A DNA stretch of 64,000 bases from assembly GCF_000236805.1 (NCBI RefSeq), contig NZ_AGFX01000030.1:124001-188000 (forward strand), given 5' to 3'. The notes under the pieces are model-generated. The model was not told the DNA's origin. It saw only the letters and a list, made by a program, of their open reading frames with translations, and did no database searches. Shown piece by piece: positions 17,804-26,104 of the stretch (position 1 is the stretch's first letter; each line of letters opens with the position of its first letter). The stretch comes from Paenibacillus peoriae KCTC 3763. Lineage in GTDB: Bacteria; Bacillota; Bacilli; Paenibacillales; Paenibacillaceae. Both the position numbers and the translations under genes were made by a program.

Positions 17804-18559
17804 TCAGTCTTTTGCGTTAAGTTGTTCAGATAATTGTTTTAGCCTGCTTTTTCTCATTGGAGTAACTACGTCACGATGTTCCTCTTGACTTGAAGGATGA
17901 TTGTTACGGGCAACATTTTTATTATATTCCTCGAACCGCTTATAGCCTTCATCCAAATTTGAAAATGCAGTGTTGAAGAATAAATCAATGATTGGATGTC
18001 GAGACTTACCAGTGGTCACTAAGTTAATAAGAGGAGCATCTGATTTGTGACTCGCACTGAACCATGAGAATAAAATTGTTTGTTGTTGCTCAACTAATTT
18101 CTCCAGCTCTTTGACCTTGTTTTTTTGAAACTCTATCTCGTCGGACATTTGTTCAATTTTTTTGAGATATTTAGTGGATTCTCTTGCCTTTTTCTCGTTT
18201 AGTTTCAAGGCTTGTATCAACCTTTTTTTATCAGTCCCTTTTCCAGAGAAGAATTTATTAATGCATTCCTCAGTGTCTACAAACACTTCTGTATGATCCG
18301 TTGTATTCCCTTGGATAGTCACTTTATAAGATTCGTTTGTTTCATCTACTATCTTTCTTCCTTGACGATTAGAGCGTCTCCAGAATTCATCACTCAGTTG
18401 ATACGGTATCTCTCCGTTTTCATACAGTTTTTTCGCAAAGCGAAACATTTCCGAGTAGGTTAGTACACCTGAAATCTTTTCTTCTTGAATGTATTTATAT
18501 ACAATATTTCTAATTTCTTCTTCGTTATATACTGTGGCTTTTCTACCCCTCGTTTCCAA
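17804..18559 (-). CDS. Coiled-coil accessory protein of the recombinase module
   Basis: The 251-residue protein starts METRGRKATVYNEEEIR, an N-terminal helix-turn-helix-like region. A coiled coil follows in the middle (KYLKKIEQMSDEIEF, KVKELEKLVEQQQ), with a basic tail. Its start overlaps the end of the third recombinase by 17 bp, so it is the last gene of the operon. In Tn554 the third gene, tnpC, is also a small coiled-coil protein that affects orientation and efficiency of transposition. By position this could be its counterpart, although it is about twice as long. No catalytic motif is visible. Confidence 0.6.
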   Translation of the reverse strand: METRGRKATVYNEEEIRNIVYKYIQEEKISGVLTYSEMFRFAKKLYENGEIPYQLSDEFWRRSNRQGRKIVDETNESYKVTIQGNTTDHTEVFVDTEECINKFFSGKGTDKKRLIQALKLNEKKARESTKYLKKIEQMSDEIEFQKNKVKELEKLVEQQQTILFSWFSASHKSDAPLINLVTTGKSRHPIIDLFFNTAFSNLDEGYKRFEEYNKNVARNNHPSSQEEHRDVVTPMRKSRLKQLSEQLNAKD

Positions 18560-20300
18560 TTAAATCAATCCTTTCCTTCATACCTGCCAGATTAACGTAT
18601 CTTCTAATTGCGTTATCTATACGTCTTGACCTTTTAAGCAATTCTTTTCGCATTTCAGGATTATCGGAGGAGTAAAAGTCATCGGTTACGCTATTATATA
18701 TACTCATATATATATCCTTCAAGCTTTCCACAACCTCATGTATTTCAGACTTCCGGGTATTCAATTTGGCAGACAAAATATGCTGTTTCTCCGATAATTC
18801 CTCACTCGATATTCTCCAAGAATCGCATTCCCAACAGTCTTCGACACTACAATTCTGCATCGGATCTGTACAGTATCCATCTGTTAATTTAATCTTAACG
18901 TTAGTTCCCGATGGTCTTATTACAAACTTTTCTATAAATGAGGTTCCGATTGCCGTAATCTGCTGTCTATGTGCGGTATCCATTTTATTGCTATCACTAC
19001 CCATATCAACTTTTGAAACTAATTCTAAAATCTCAAGGTCAACGTAGTTCTGAATATGATTGAAATAGTGATTTTGTGATTCTAATGCTATATGCCCTCC
19101 AAGTCGAGCAATCTCTACAGGGTGGTATCCCTGTCGATTCAGGTTTAAAAAAGCAATGTGTCTTGTGTCACCAGGTCTTAATTGCTGTGAAATGGATATA
19201 TTATCCAAATCAGACGCATTTCTATTTAGCGTGATTTTATAACGATCATACACTACATGCTTATAGAAAGACCTCAATTCTTCTCTAAATATCCCATTCG
19301 CAAACCTGTATGGGTTTAGTTTTTTTCCTTGTGTCCCCTCAGTAGGCATCCAATATTGCCCTTCATAAGTTTTCGGTATAGATAAATAAGAAATGAGTGT
19401 ATCTGACCTTCCAAATCTATTAGTCTTCTTCCTATACTTATCTATCTCTTGGTAAAGCCAATCAGGAATACAAATTTCGTCCAATACTTGAATTCGTCTT
19501 GCGTTTACAATTTTTATCTTATGTCTCGGTAATTTGATGTAGAGCTTCCCATTTCTTTCGAAGAGACAGTCACGTTGTATATTACAATACTCACTTGCTC
19601 TCATTGGAATTAGGTTCGTCAAATTCCACCAAAGCCAAACAGAAAACCATTTCAAGTATTCAATCTCCGATAGTTTCGTTGAAAAATAGTTCTCTAATAC
19701 TTTGGAAAAGACAAGTATATCCTTCGAGGGCGGAATTATTCTTACAGCACTTTTTTCCGTCTTTGGCTTCAGTGAGTATAGGAGAGAGATGTATTCATCA
19801 ACGCTAAAATCAAATTCGTTGTAATAATCAAAGAAATTTAACGTTGATATGCACAAGTGCCTCCTCATTCTGTCAGTCATACTTAATAATATATCGGCAA
19901 GTTCGTCATAATTCGTTTCTGTAAGCCCTTTTGATATTTTTAAGAATATGAGAACCCCTTCGTTTACCATTGCAGAAATTGTTTGAGAGCTGAGCCGTTC
20001 ATCAATAAGAGTGGTAGTCCAACATTTTACAATATCGATAAATTGTTTTGTACGGATATGTTTGTTGAACTGTACCGTACTTTTTATTTCTTCAAATCCA
20101 ATAGATTCTCTTCTCGATTCGTATGGAACCTCAAGGAACCACTTCATTTCTTCAAAATGGCAAGAGCTAAGTTTATTGGTTTTCATCTCCGACTGAAGAA
20201 TTACCTTTGCTTCTTCAATAGAATCCGCCAAATTAAAGTGATTCTCGTTATATTCGCTTATTGTATCTAATACCTTCTCTAATACTGCTGTATCAATCAT
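18543..20300 (-). CDS. Tyrosine site-specific recombinase, third of the module
   Basis: The 585-residue protein has the catalytic signature of the phage integrase family. The first Arg is in IPMRASEY near residue 230, the second Arg is in GDTRH near 380, LGGH lies near 400 and the nucleophile Tyr is in HYFNH near 410. Past the catalytic domain a cysteine cluster (YCTDPMQNC, EDCWECD) around 475-490 suggests a zinc-binding tail, as in TnpB-like recombinases. It lies 12 bp after the second recombinase. It presumably acts with the other two on the island ends; division of labour is unknown. Confidence 0.8.
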   Translation of the reverse strand: MIDTAVLEKVLDTISEYNENHFNLADSIEEAKVILQSEMKTNKLSSCHFEEMKWFLEVPYESRRESIGFEEIKSTVQFNKHIRTKQFIDIVKCWTTTLIDERLSSQTISAMVNEGVLIFLKISKGLTETNYDELADILLSMTDRMRRHLCISTLNFFDYYNEFDFSVDEYISLLYSLKPKTEKSAVRIIPPSKDILVFSKVLENYFSTKLSEIEYLKWFSVWLWWNLTNLIPMRASEYCNIQRDCLFERNGKLYIKLPRHKIKIVNARRIQVLDEICIPDWLYQEIDKYRKKTNRFGRSDTLISYLSIPKTYEGQYWMPTEGTQGKKLNPYRFANGIFREELRSFYKHVVYDRYKITLNRNASDLDNISISQQLRPGDTRHIAFLNLNRQGYHPVEIARLGGHIALESQNHYFNHIQNYVDLEILELVSKVDMGSDSNKMDTAHRQQITAIGTSFIEKFVIRPSGTNVKIKLTDGYCTDPMQNCSVEDCWECDSWRISSEELSEKQHILSAKLNTRKSEIHEVVESLKDIYMSIYNSVTDDFYSSDNPEMRKELLKRSRRIDNAIRRYVNLAGMKERIDLIGNEG

Positions 20301-20312
20301 GAAGCCTCTCCT

Positions 20313-23000
20313 TTACTGGATAAGGTGTAAGTCCTCCTGTGGGTCAGGAAGCCCCTCTAAGCCCTCTATAAACCCGCTGTAGTCTAAATCCATCAACATC
20401 TCAATGATTTCTGACCCAAACTTTCGTTTAGCATCGGCGATTTTAGAAAAGTCCAAAAGTAATAAATTATACAGCTTTGTTTTTTCTCCAATCGGTACAT
20501 CTTCTCTATATGAGGTCTCTTTATAAATCGCAAAAATACGCTTCATTCTTTTACAGATGGTACTTAGAGAATAGAAGTGAGGGATTGAAAAAGGGCATTT
20601 GTTACACTCTATCTTTGGAGCGATACACGTTGAAAAGAAGCATTGATATGTTTCTTCCCTGGCAGGGGAGAGACCTAAGTTTATAAGATTCAATTTGCTT
20701 TTCAGTTCCTCTTTTGGAAATCCCTCTAAATACGCCCCTACTTCCTCCTGTCGGTTTGACAATACATTCAGATATGAAGCCATGTCCTCCAATTTCACAA
20801 CGTCTCCAAGAAGTTTCTTTAATTTGAGCGATTGTTGTTTTGTATCCAGTTTGTTTATATGAATTTTTCCAAACAATAGGGTATTAACCTTTTGGTACAC
20901 ATATCCAAAGTAACCCGTATCAAATAGCTGTTCTGTAATAGAATCCAAATGTTCTTGCGGTACTTGTATATAAACGTTTGTTGTCTCCGCTTTTGTATGA
21001 CCTCTAAGATGCTGTGCAATCAATAACGGATCTCCATCCAATACCGATTCAATTACGGAGCTTGTAATGCTCAAAACAGTTCTGTTCATTTTTCTTGATT
21101 CAAACTTAAATGAACCCTCGTAATTTTTGAAGAAATGGTCGTGGGTTCCCGAATTAACTTCGTTCTTTTTATTATAGAAGTGTATTAAATTACTTTCGTC
21201 ATCGATATGGAATTTCCTTATCCTATATTCACAAATCAAGATGGCGTAAGCCATTGGTATTTTTAATTCACTGGAACAATAAAATGTAGCCTTTTCATGC
21301 GTCTTATTATGTTCAAACCATTGGGCTTGATAAAACTTAATAATTTGTTCAGCGTCATCCATTGTCAATTCCAATTCTTCTAATGACTCAATTGATGTAT
21401 AATCCAACTTCTTGAAATGATGGGATGGATACCTGGGAAACTCGACTACAGTTCCTTTTCTCCAACCATTATTGATATGCAAAAGAACATACAACCACAT
21501 AGAATCATACTTCTTGTATATTTTAGTGTTCTTCAAATCACTGTGATTTCTTATGCTCTTAACATCCTGTAAAGCCAATTCTTTATGGAGTTTATAGTCT
21601 TTTACAAAGGAATACAGAGCCATGTACTCTTCAAGCTTATACGTCTCCTTAGATTTTCTTTTGATTTCCTTGGCACTCTGGCGACTAAAATTTAATTTTG
21701 AAAGATCGAGAACCCTCTTCCCTTTGCTATGTTCTATGCTATACACAACTTCACACAAGAAAGTATATATATGAATTTGATGTTTTATCGGAATATTATT
21801 GTTGAATATACCCAGGTTCATTTCCTTCTCAGAAAACGAAAGAAGGTCCCTATCCTTTGCAAAATTCGCTATCACCTTTGTTGCGTTTCTAAGACTGGTT
21901 ACTTTATTCAAACAAGATTCTCTATTTCCAGTCATTTTCCTTAATGTTTGATTAGCATATCGAAGCCAAATCTCTTTTGTGATTTGTGCCTTTTGGGAAA
22001 ACTCCACATTCTCCACCTTAAGAACTTGCTGTAAGAGAAGGGGATAATCCATAATACTGTCATACAAACAAGAAATTTTTCTTTCCAGCCTCAGTCGTTC
22101 AATAAAATCGTCAATACCTTTCTTGTTATATAACACCCGTTTGAATTTGTATTTTTCAACTCTAAATAGTGGGGCGATTGCTCCCTGAATTTCATACCTT
22201 TTTAATGCATCGTCATCTGGCTTGACAGTACCTATTTCATTGTGAAGAGCCGCAACTTCATCGAAGGTATAAGTATTTTCCGAAAGCTCCTTCAATGACT
22301 TTTCCTGTAAGTCTCTGAGAAGGTTAAAATCATTATTGCTAATATGTAGATTTGGTCCACTGGTGAAGAATGGTTCAATTTTATATTTTTTGAAGACTTC
22401 ACGAAGATTTTCAAACGTAATTGATAATATCTCCCGACATTCTTGAACAGTTATAACATCTCGGTATTTTCTGTATACATCCTGTTTCTTAACAAATTTG
22501 CAATCGTACAGGTTTTGTAATTCCAAAATCGGAACACCCTGTTTCACCAAAACATTCTTAAAAGAGCTGATATCAATGTTCAGCCCTAATATTTGATATG
22601 CCTCAGTGAGAGAAAAGTATTCCTTCAAAAACTTATCGCAACTGCTCTTTTCCATTAATAAACTTTCTTGTCTTGTTATAGGAATATCAAGCTTCAACAA
22701 TTCTAATCCTGCCTGCTCTGTGAACTTACGCCACCCAGGCGTATCTGTTCGAATTTGTTTTCCCGCAATCTTCATAAAGGCTTCTTCCACCGTATAATAA
22801 TTACTACGAAGCGTGTTTACCTTTTGAATGTATTTTTGTACAGAATCTATAGAAATGTACGTACGTTGATATCGGTCACTTATCACTTTCGCCTCAATTT
22901 CTCCATGATCTATTAACATTTTTATTTTGGTTTCATTCATCCCATAACGTTTAAAATCAAACTTGCCGTCTAACTCCGAATAGACTGCGTATCCTTCCAT
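20313..23000 (-). CDS. Large tyrosine recombinase, second of the module
   Basis: The 895-residue protein is long for the family. The first 450 residues are helical with several helix-turn-helix-like repeats (TVEEAFMKIAG, SLTEAYQILGL, TVQECREIL, TFDEVAAL), perhaps DNA-arm binding. The catalytic domain follows, with Arg in WRKGT near 513, NRTVLS near 637, HLRGH near 665 and Tyr in NVYIQV near 677. A C-terminal cysteine set, CFFSTCIAPKIECNKC near 785-800, looks zinc-binding. The gene starts 3 bp after the first recombinase stop and is therefore co-translated with it. Confidence 0.8.
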   Translation of the reverse strand: MEGYAVYSELDGKFDFKRYGMNETKIKMLIDHGEIEAKVISDRYQRTYISIDSVQKYIQKVNTLRSNYYTVEEAFMKIAGKQIRTDTPGWRKFTEQAGLELLKLDIPITRQESLLMEKSSCDKFLKEYFSLTEAYQILGLNIDISSFKNVLVKQGVPILELQNLYDCKFVKKQDVYRKYRDVITVQECREILSITFENLREVFKKYKIEPFFTSGPNLHISNNDFNLLRDLQEKSLKELSENTYTFDEVAALHNEIGTVKPDDDALKRYEIQGAIAPLFRVEKYKFKRVLYNKKGIDDFIERLRLERKISCLYDSIMDYPLLLQQVLKVENVEFSQKAQITKEIWLRYANQTLRKMTGNRESCLNKVTSLRNATKVIANFAKDRDLLSFSEKEMNLGIFNNNIPIKHQIHIYTFLCEVVYSIEHSKGKRVLDLSKLNFSRQSAKEIKRKSKETYKLEEYMALYSFVKDYKLHKELALQDVKSIRNHSDLKNTKIYKKYDSMWLYVLLHINNGWRKGTVVEFPRYPSHHFKKLDYTSIESLEELELTMDDAEQIIKFYQAQWFEHNKTHEKATFYCSSELKIPMAYAILICEYRIRKFHIDDESNLIHFYNKKNEVNSGTHDHFFKNYEGSFKFESRKMNRTVLSITSSVIESVLDGDPLLIAQHLRGHTKAETTNVYIQVPQEHLDSITEQLFDTGYFGYVYQKVNTLLFGKIHINKLDTKQQSLKLKKLLGDVVKLEDMASYLNVLSNRQEEVGAYLEGFPKEELKSKLNLINLGLSPAREETYQCFFSTCIAPKIECNKCPFSIPHFYSLSTICKRMKRIFAIYKETSYREDVPIGEKTKLYNLLLLDFSKIADAKRKFGSEIIEMLMDLDYSGFIEGLEGLPDPQEDLHLIQ

Positions 23001-23003
23001 TTA

Positions 23004-24311
23004 TTAGCCCCTTAACTCTTGAATTTTTGAGTATGTTTTTTCTACGTGGGTAGAAGCTTTTGCTATTATCTCGATAGCTTCCTCTGTTTTGTTTTTAACG
23101 TTCTGTTCTTCAATGTAGCTGTTAGAAGATTGAATGTTACTATCGCCCCTTGCAATCATTACTTCGCTTGCCGACCACCCCAACAAGAATACAAGCATAT
23201 TGGTAAAAATCCCTCTACCAATATGAGTAGACCAATTTTTTGAAGTCAGCATTCTATATGCTTCTTTATCGCTCTCGAGGAGAATACTCAAAAATTTGTT
23301 TTTTATCTTTGTGAAACGTTCCCAATAAGCTGTCCCCGAAACTGGCTTTCCGTTATGAATTGAGCAAAATAGGGCATATTCATTTTGCGCCTTTCCATTC
23401 TTGTCCATCCTTGAAAGTAGTTCTTTATGTTTTTTGTACATTTCTAATACGATAGGAGCTTTGAACACTGCCTGTATTCTTGGCTTCTTTACTTGTTCTG
23501 CAACTGTTAGTTTCTTCTCCGAGAACAAGATATTCCAGTTATCTTTTATGTTCAATGTAAGTTCGCCTGAACCGTTTCTCATTGGTTCCTTCACACTACT
23601 ACGCAAAAGATTGACTACTTCACCTTTTCTTAGACCTCCGTAAAATTGAAAGGCTATTCCCAATGCAATATCAGGAGCCTCTATTTCCGCAACCCTGAGA
23701 AAAAAGTTTACAAGGTCTAATCTCCCGTTTCCAAAATCGTGTAGCGTATCGTTCTCTTTTCTCGTATCTCTTGTGTTGGGGTATTCAGTTCCTAATTCAA
23801 AATTGTCAAAGGGGCTACGAATCACGACCGCCTTTTGACCATTTATGCTTCGTATTTCTTCTCTATAATAAACTTTCTCTATGATTAGATCTTGCTCAGT
23901 CAGCCAAAAGTAAAATTTCGTAAGTATACGATCAGCATCTCTTACTTGTTGTGCGATAATTTCCTTTGCTCGTACTCTTTCAGTCAAATGTGTAATATAG
24001 ATTCCACCATGCTTTAGTTGTAGCCCCTTTAAACCCTTATATTGTAGTTCAACGAATGCTTCTTCTTCATCTGCAATAGCATCTAAGATATAGTTTAAAA
24101 ATTTTTTAATTTCCTCAGCATAATTCTTCTGCGTTTTTAAAGCTAATGATTTTCTTTCAAATGTACTCTTTATGAAATTAGACAATGGGTGTGGTAACAC
24201 TAACCCCGTCTCTTTGTCTTCCAGACACAGAAATATCTTTTCTTCTTCTACGAGCTTTCCATGTCTCCTATCATTAATCTTCATCTGTCTTACCACATAC
24301 TTATAGCTCAT
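23004..24311 (-). CDS. Tyrosine recombinase, first of the module
   Basis: The 435-residue integrase has a core-binding domain (LALKTQKNYAEEIKKFL near residue 55-70). In the catalytic domain Arg lies in GLRKGE near 225, HIGR near 362 and the nucleophile Tyr in SNSYIEE near 395. The usual LGH motif reads ARGD, so the second His is replaced by Asp, a variation also seen in some family members. The ATG directly follows the TGA of a 14-residue leader ORF and has its own GGGAG. It lies about 240 bp inside the right end of the island, a normal place for the first integrase gene. Confidence 0.85.
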   Translation of the reverse strand: MSYKYVVRQMKINDRRHGKLVEEEKIFLCLEDKETGLVLPHPLSNFIKSTFERKSLALKTQKNYAEEIKKFLNYILDAIADEEEAFVELQYKGLKGLQLKHGGIYITHLTERVRAKEIIAQQVRDADRILTKFYFWLTEQDLIIEKVYYREEIRSINGQKAVVIRSPFDNFELGTEYPNTRDTRKENDTLHDFGNGRLDLVNFFLRVAEIEAPDIALGIAFQFYGGLRKGEVVNLLRSSVKEPMRNGSGELTLNIKDNWNILFSEKKLTVAEQVKKPRIQAVFKAPIVLEMYKKHKELLSRMDKNGKAQNEYALFCSIHNGKPVSGTAYWERFTKIKNKFLSILLESDKEAYRMLTSKNWSTHIGRGIFTNMLVFLLGWSASEVMIARGDSNIQSSNSYIEEQNVKNKTEEAIEIIAKASTHVEKTYSKIQELRG

Positions 24312-24356
24312 TCAGTTCTCCCATATCAGGCACGTAGAACATAAGCTCCCTAACAC
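24312..24356 (-). CDS. 14-residue leader peptide of the recombinase operon
   Basis: A GTG at 24356-24354 opens MLGSLCSTCLIWEN and ends in TGA directly against the ATG of the first recombinase, in the same frame. Upstream lies GGAGGTGATCC, an 11-base perfect complement of the 16S rRNA 3' end. Together this is a translated leader coupled to the integrase. It may set the translation rate of the recombinases or act as an attenuator. Coding is inferred from the site and spacing only. Confidence 0.55.
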   Translation of the reverse strand: MLGSLCSTCLIWEN

Positions 24357-24453
24357 GGGATCACCTCCCCCTATTGAATAAATGAATACTGAATACTTTA
24401 TACCAAGTATCTTAATATATGCTTACCATTTTTTCTACACAAAAAAAGAAGGG

Positions 24454-24467
24454 ATTGTTTGAAATAA
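24454..24467 (+). repeat. Right subterminal repeat of the island
   Basis: ATTGTTTGAAATAA matches the copy at 8079-8092 in 13 of 14 positions, and ends 84 bp from the right boundary. A run of six C follows. A small palindrome ATGCA-ACC-TGCAT-like (around 24512-24525) lies between it and the end. Confidence 0.3.
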
Positions 24468-24551
24468 CCCCCCTCATAAAGCATTGATTTATAAAGTGTT
24501 TTTATTGTAATGCAACCTGCATTGTTTTTTTCCCCATAACACCTAATACAT

Positions 24552-25067
24552 GTCGCATACGCTGTGTATCCAGCCTTCCTCGTGCATGAATGCCAGCGTT
24601 CGTTTCCGAAAATCGGGTGTAAACCAGCTTTGATGTCTGAATTCAAGTACGGATGGGACCTCGCCCATCCTTTTTTTCGTGTCTCGCAATACGGCTACAT
24701 TCTCGCGTGTACAGTCGAACCATGGGGGATACTGAAACAGCACCGCCTTGAGCTTGCCCGCTTCGCGGAGAGGCTGTATGGATGCATGCAAGGCCTTATA
24801 CATTTCATCGGTTGTTTTAAAATAAGGCTGTTTGCCGCGTGTATGTCCAGTCATGCCTTGGTAGGCTTTGACGAGAAATGAAAAGGAGTCAGGGGTTTCG
24901 GCCGCCCAGCGTGCCATGCGATCCGTAGGCTGCACCGCATAAAAAGAACTATCCATCTCCACCACAGGAAAATGACTTCCATAGATGCTTAATTTTTGAT
25001 TAGCTTTGGTGCCGATCGGATACAGGTCATCGTGATCGCCCCAACCTGTCAGTCCAATTTGAATCAT
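24552..25067 (-). pseudogene. DUF72 (YunF-type) protein, N-terminal half
   Basis: The 172-codon fragment begins MIQIGLTGWGDHDDLY behind AAAGGAG and carries the family blocks SSFYAVQPTDRMARW, FLVKAYQGMTGH, FQYPPWFDC, LEFRHQSWFT and EEGWIHSVCD. Then the island begins and the frame ends after two foreign codons (ATG TAT TAG). The C-terminal half is at 7631-7993. An in-frame ATG upstream at 25103 lies before the ribosome binding site and is not used. Confidence 0.9.
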
Positions 25068-25298
25068 GGCTTTGCTGCTCCTTTCCTTCATGAATACGCT
25101 CAAAAGGCGTTCCCACGATACATTTTAATGATAAAATAGGGTGAACCGCATGAAGCTGGTATGAAGTTCCTATGAACATTTAAGTTTAATTACGATTATT
25201 GTAACATGTTCCTTATTCGTAATGCTTTGGAGTTTCCAGTTTGAAAAAGCTAATATAATATGTAATAGAGTGAAATGAGCTCATGGAGGAGAAACGAT

Positions 25299-26081
25299 AT
25301 GTCAGAATGGTACGAGCAGAGTTTTGGGGAAGATTATTTATTGGTATATAAGCATCGCGACTTTCAGGGAGCCTATCAGGAAGTGCAGAAAATGATCTCT
25401 TGGCTCAATTTAGCGCAAGGCTCCAGTGTATTGGATTTATGCTGCGGTATGGGACGTCATTCGCTGGCACTTGCCGATGCGGGCTATAAGGTGACAGGCG
25501 TGGATCTGTCCGAAGTGCTGCTGAGAGAGGCGCATGCTGCTGATCCCGAAGGACGGGTAAGCTGGCATCAAGGCGATATGAGAGCGGTGCCGCTGGATGA
25601 AAGCTTTGACGCGGTGGTGAATTTGTTCACTTCCTTCGGCTATTTTGAGGAGGATGGGGAGCAGCTTAAAGTATTAAAGGAGATTTATCGCCTGTTGAAG
25701 CCGGGAGGACGCTTTATCATAGATTATTTGAATCCGGCCTACGTAGCCCTTCATCTGGTGCCGCATTCGTCACGCGAGGATGAAGGAAATTGCATTGAGG
25801 AGCATCGGGTGATTGAAGATGGATTTGTGAAAAAACAGATCGCGATTCGTTCATCCGCATCGGCTGCGGCTGCTGAAGCCGATGCTGGTTTGGATACCGC
25901 CGCAGGAGAGGAATCGGCACGTGTGTATCACGAGCGTGTAAAGCTGTATCCATATGAAAAGTTCCGCGCCTTGCTGGAGCAAGCCGGGCTGTCTGTAGAA
26001 CAGGTGCACGGAAGCTATAATGAAGATCAATATATCGAGGATGCTTCGCCCCGAATGATTTTTGTCGGCATGCGGGCTTGA
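25299..26081 (+). CDS. Class I SAM-dependent methyltransferase
   Basis: The 260-residue protein has motif I VLDLCCGMGRHSLALA near residue 48, motif II VTGVDLSE, and DMRAVPLDESFDAVVNLFTS around motif III/IV, followed by LLKPGGRFIIDY. This is the Methyltransf_11/25 fold; the substrate is unknown. An alanine-rich insertion (SASAAAAEADAG) near 190 is unusual and probably a loop. ATG 25299 follows GGAGGAG. The next gene's likely start (26105) lies 23 bp after its stop, so the two are probably co-transcribed. Confidence 0.88.
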   Translation: MSEWYEQSFGEDYLLVYKHRDFQGAYQEVQKMISWLNLAQGSSVLDLCCGMGRHSLALADAGYKVTGVDLSEVLLREAHAADPEGRVSWHQGDMRAVPLDESFDAVVNLFTSFGYFEEDGEQLKVLKEIYRLLKPGGRFIIDYLNPAYVALHLVPHSSREDEGNCIEEHRVIEDGFVKKQIAIRSSASAAAAEADAGLDTAAGEESARVYHERVKLYPYEKFRALLEQAGLSVEQVHGSYNEDQYIEDASPRMIFVGMRA

Positions 26082-26104
26082 ACCGGAAAGGCGGATGGAA
26101 AGCC

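Larger units (their letters stand above)
7994..24551. mobile_element. 16.6-kb Tn554-like genomic island inserted in a DUF72 gene
   Basis: The boundaries are set by the interrupted DUF72 gene: all codons up to GAC lie right of 24551 and all codons from GAG lie left of 7994. No target duplication is evident, and the junctions read TGCGAC|ATGTATTAGG and CCTTTTTTCG|GAGCCG on the minus strand. At the right end lies a module of three tyrosine recombinases plus a coiled-coil protein, transcribed inward. The rest is cargo: DGQHR protein, XRE regulator, type I restriction-modification genes and IS remnants. Tn554-family elements (tnpA, tnpB, tnpC) insert site-specifically into a gene without classic terminal repeats. 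This element has that style but with an extra recombinase. Gene content is more AT-rich than the flanks. Confidence 0.85.

Noticed and set aside
7994-24551. Prophage
   Set aside because: There are no capsid, terminase, tail or lysis genes; the recombinase module and exact target restoration fit a transposon-like island better.
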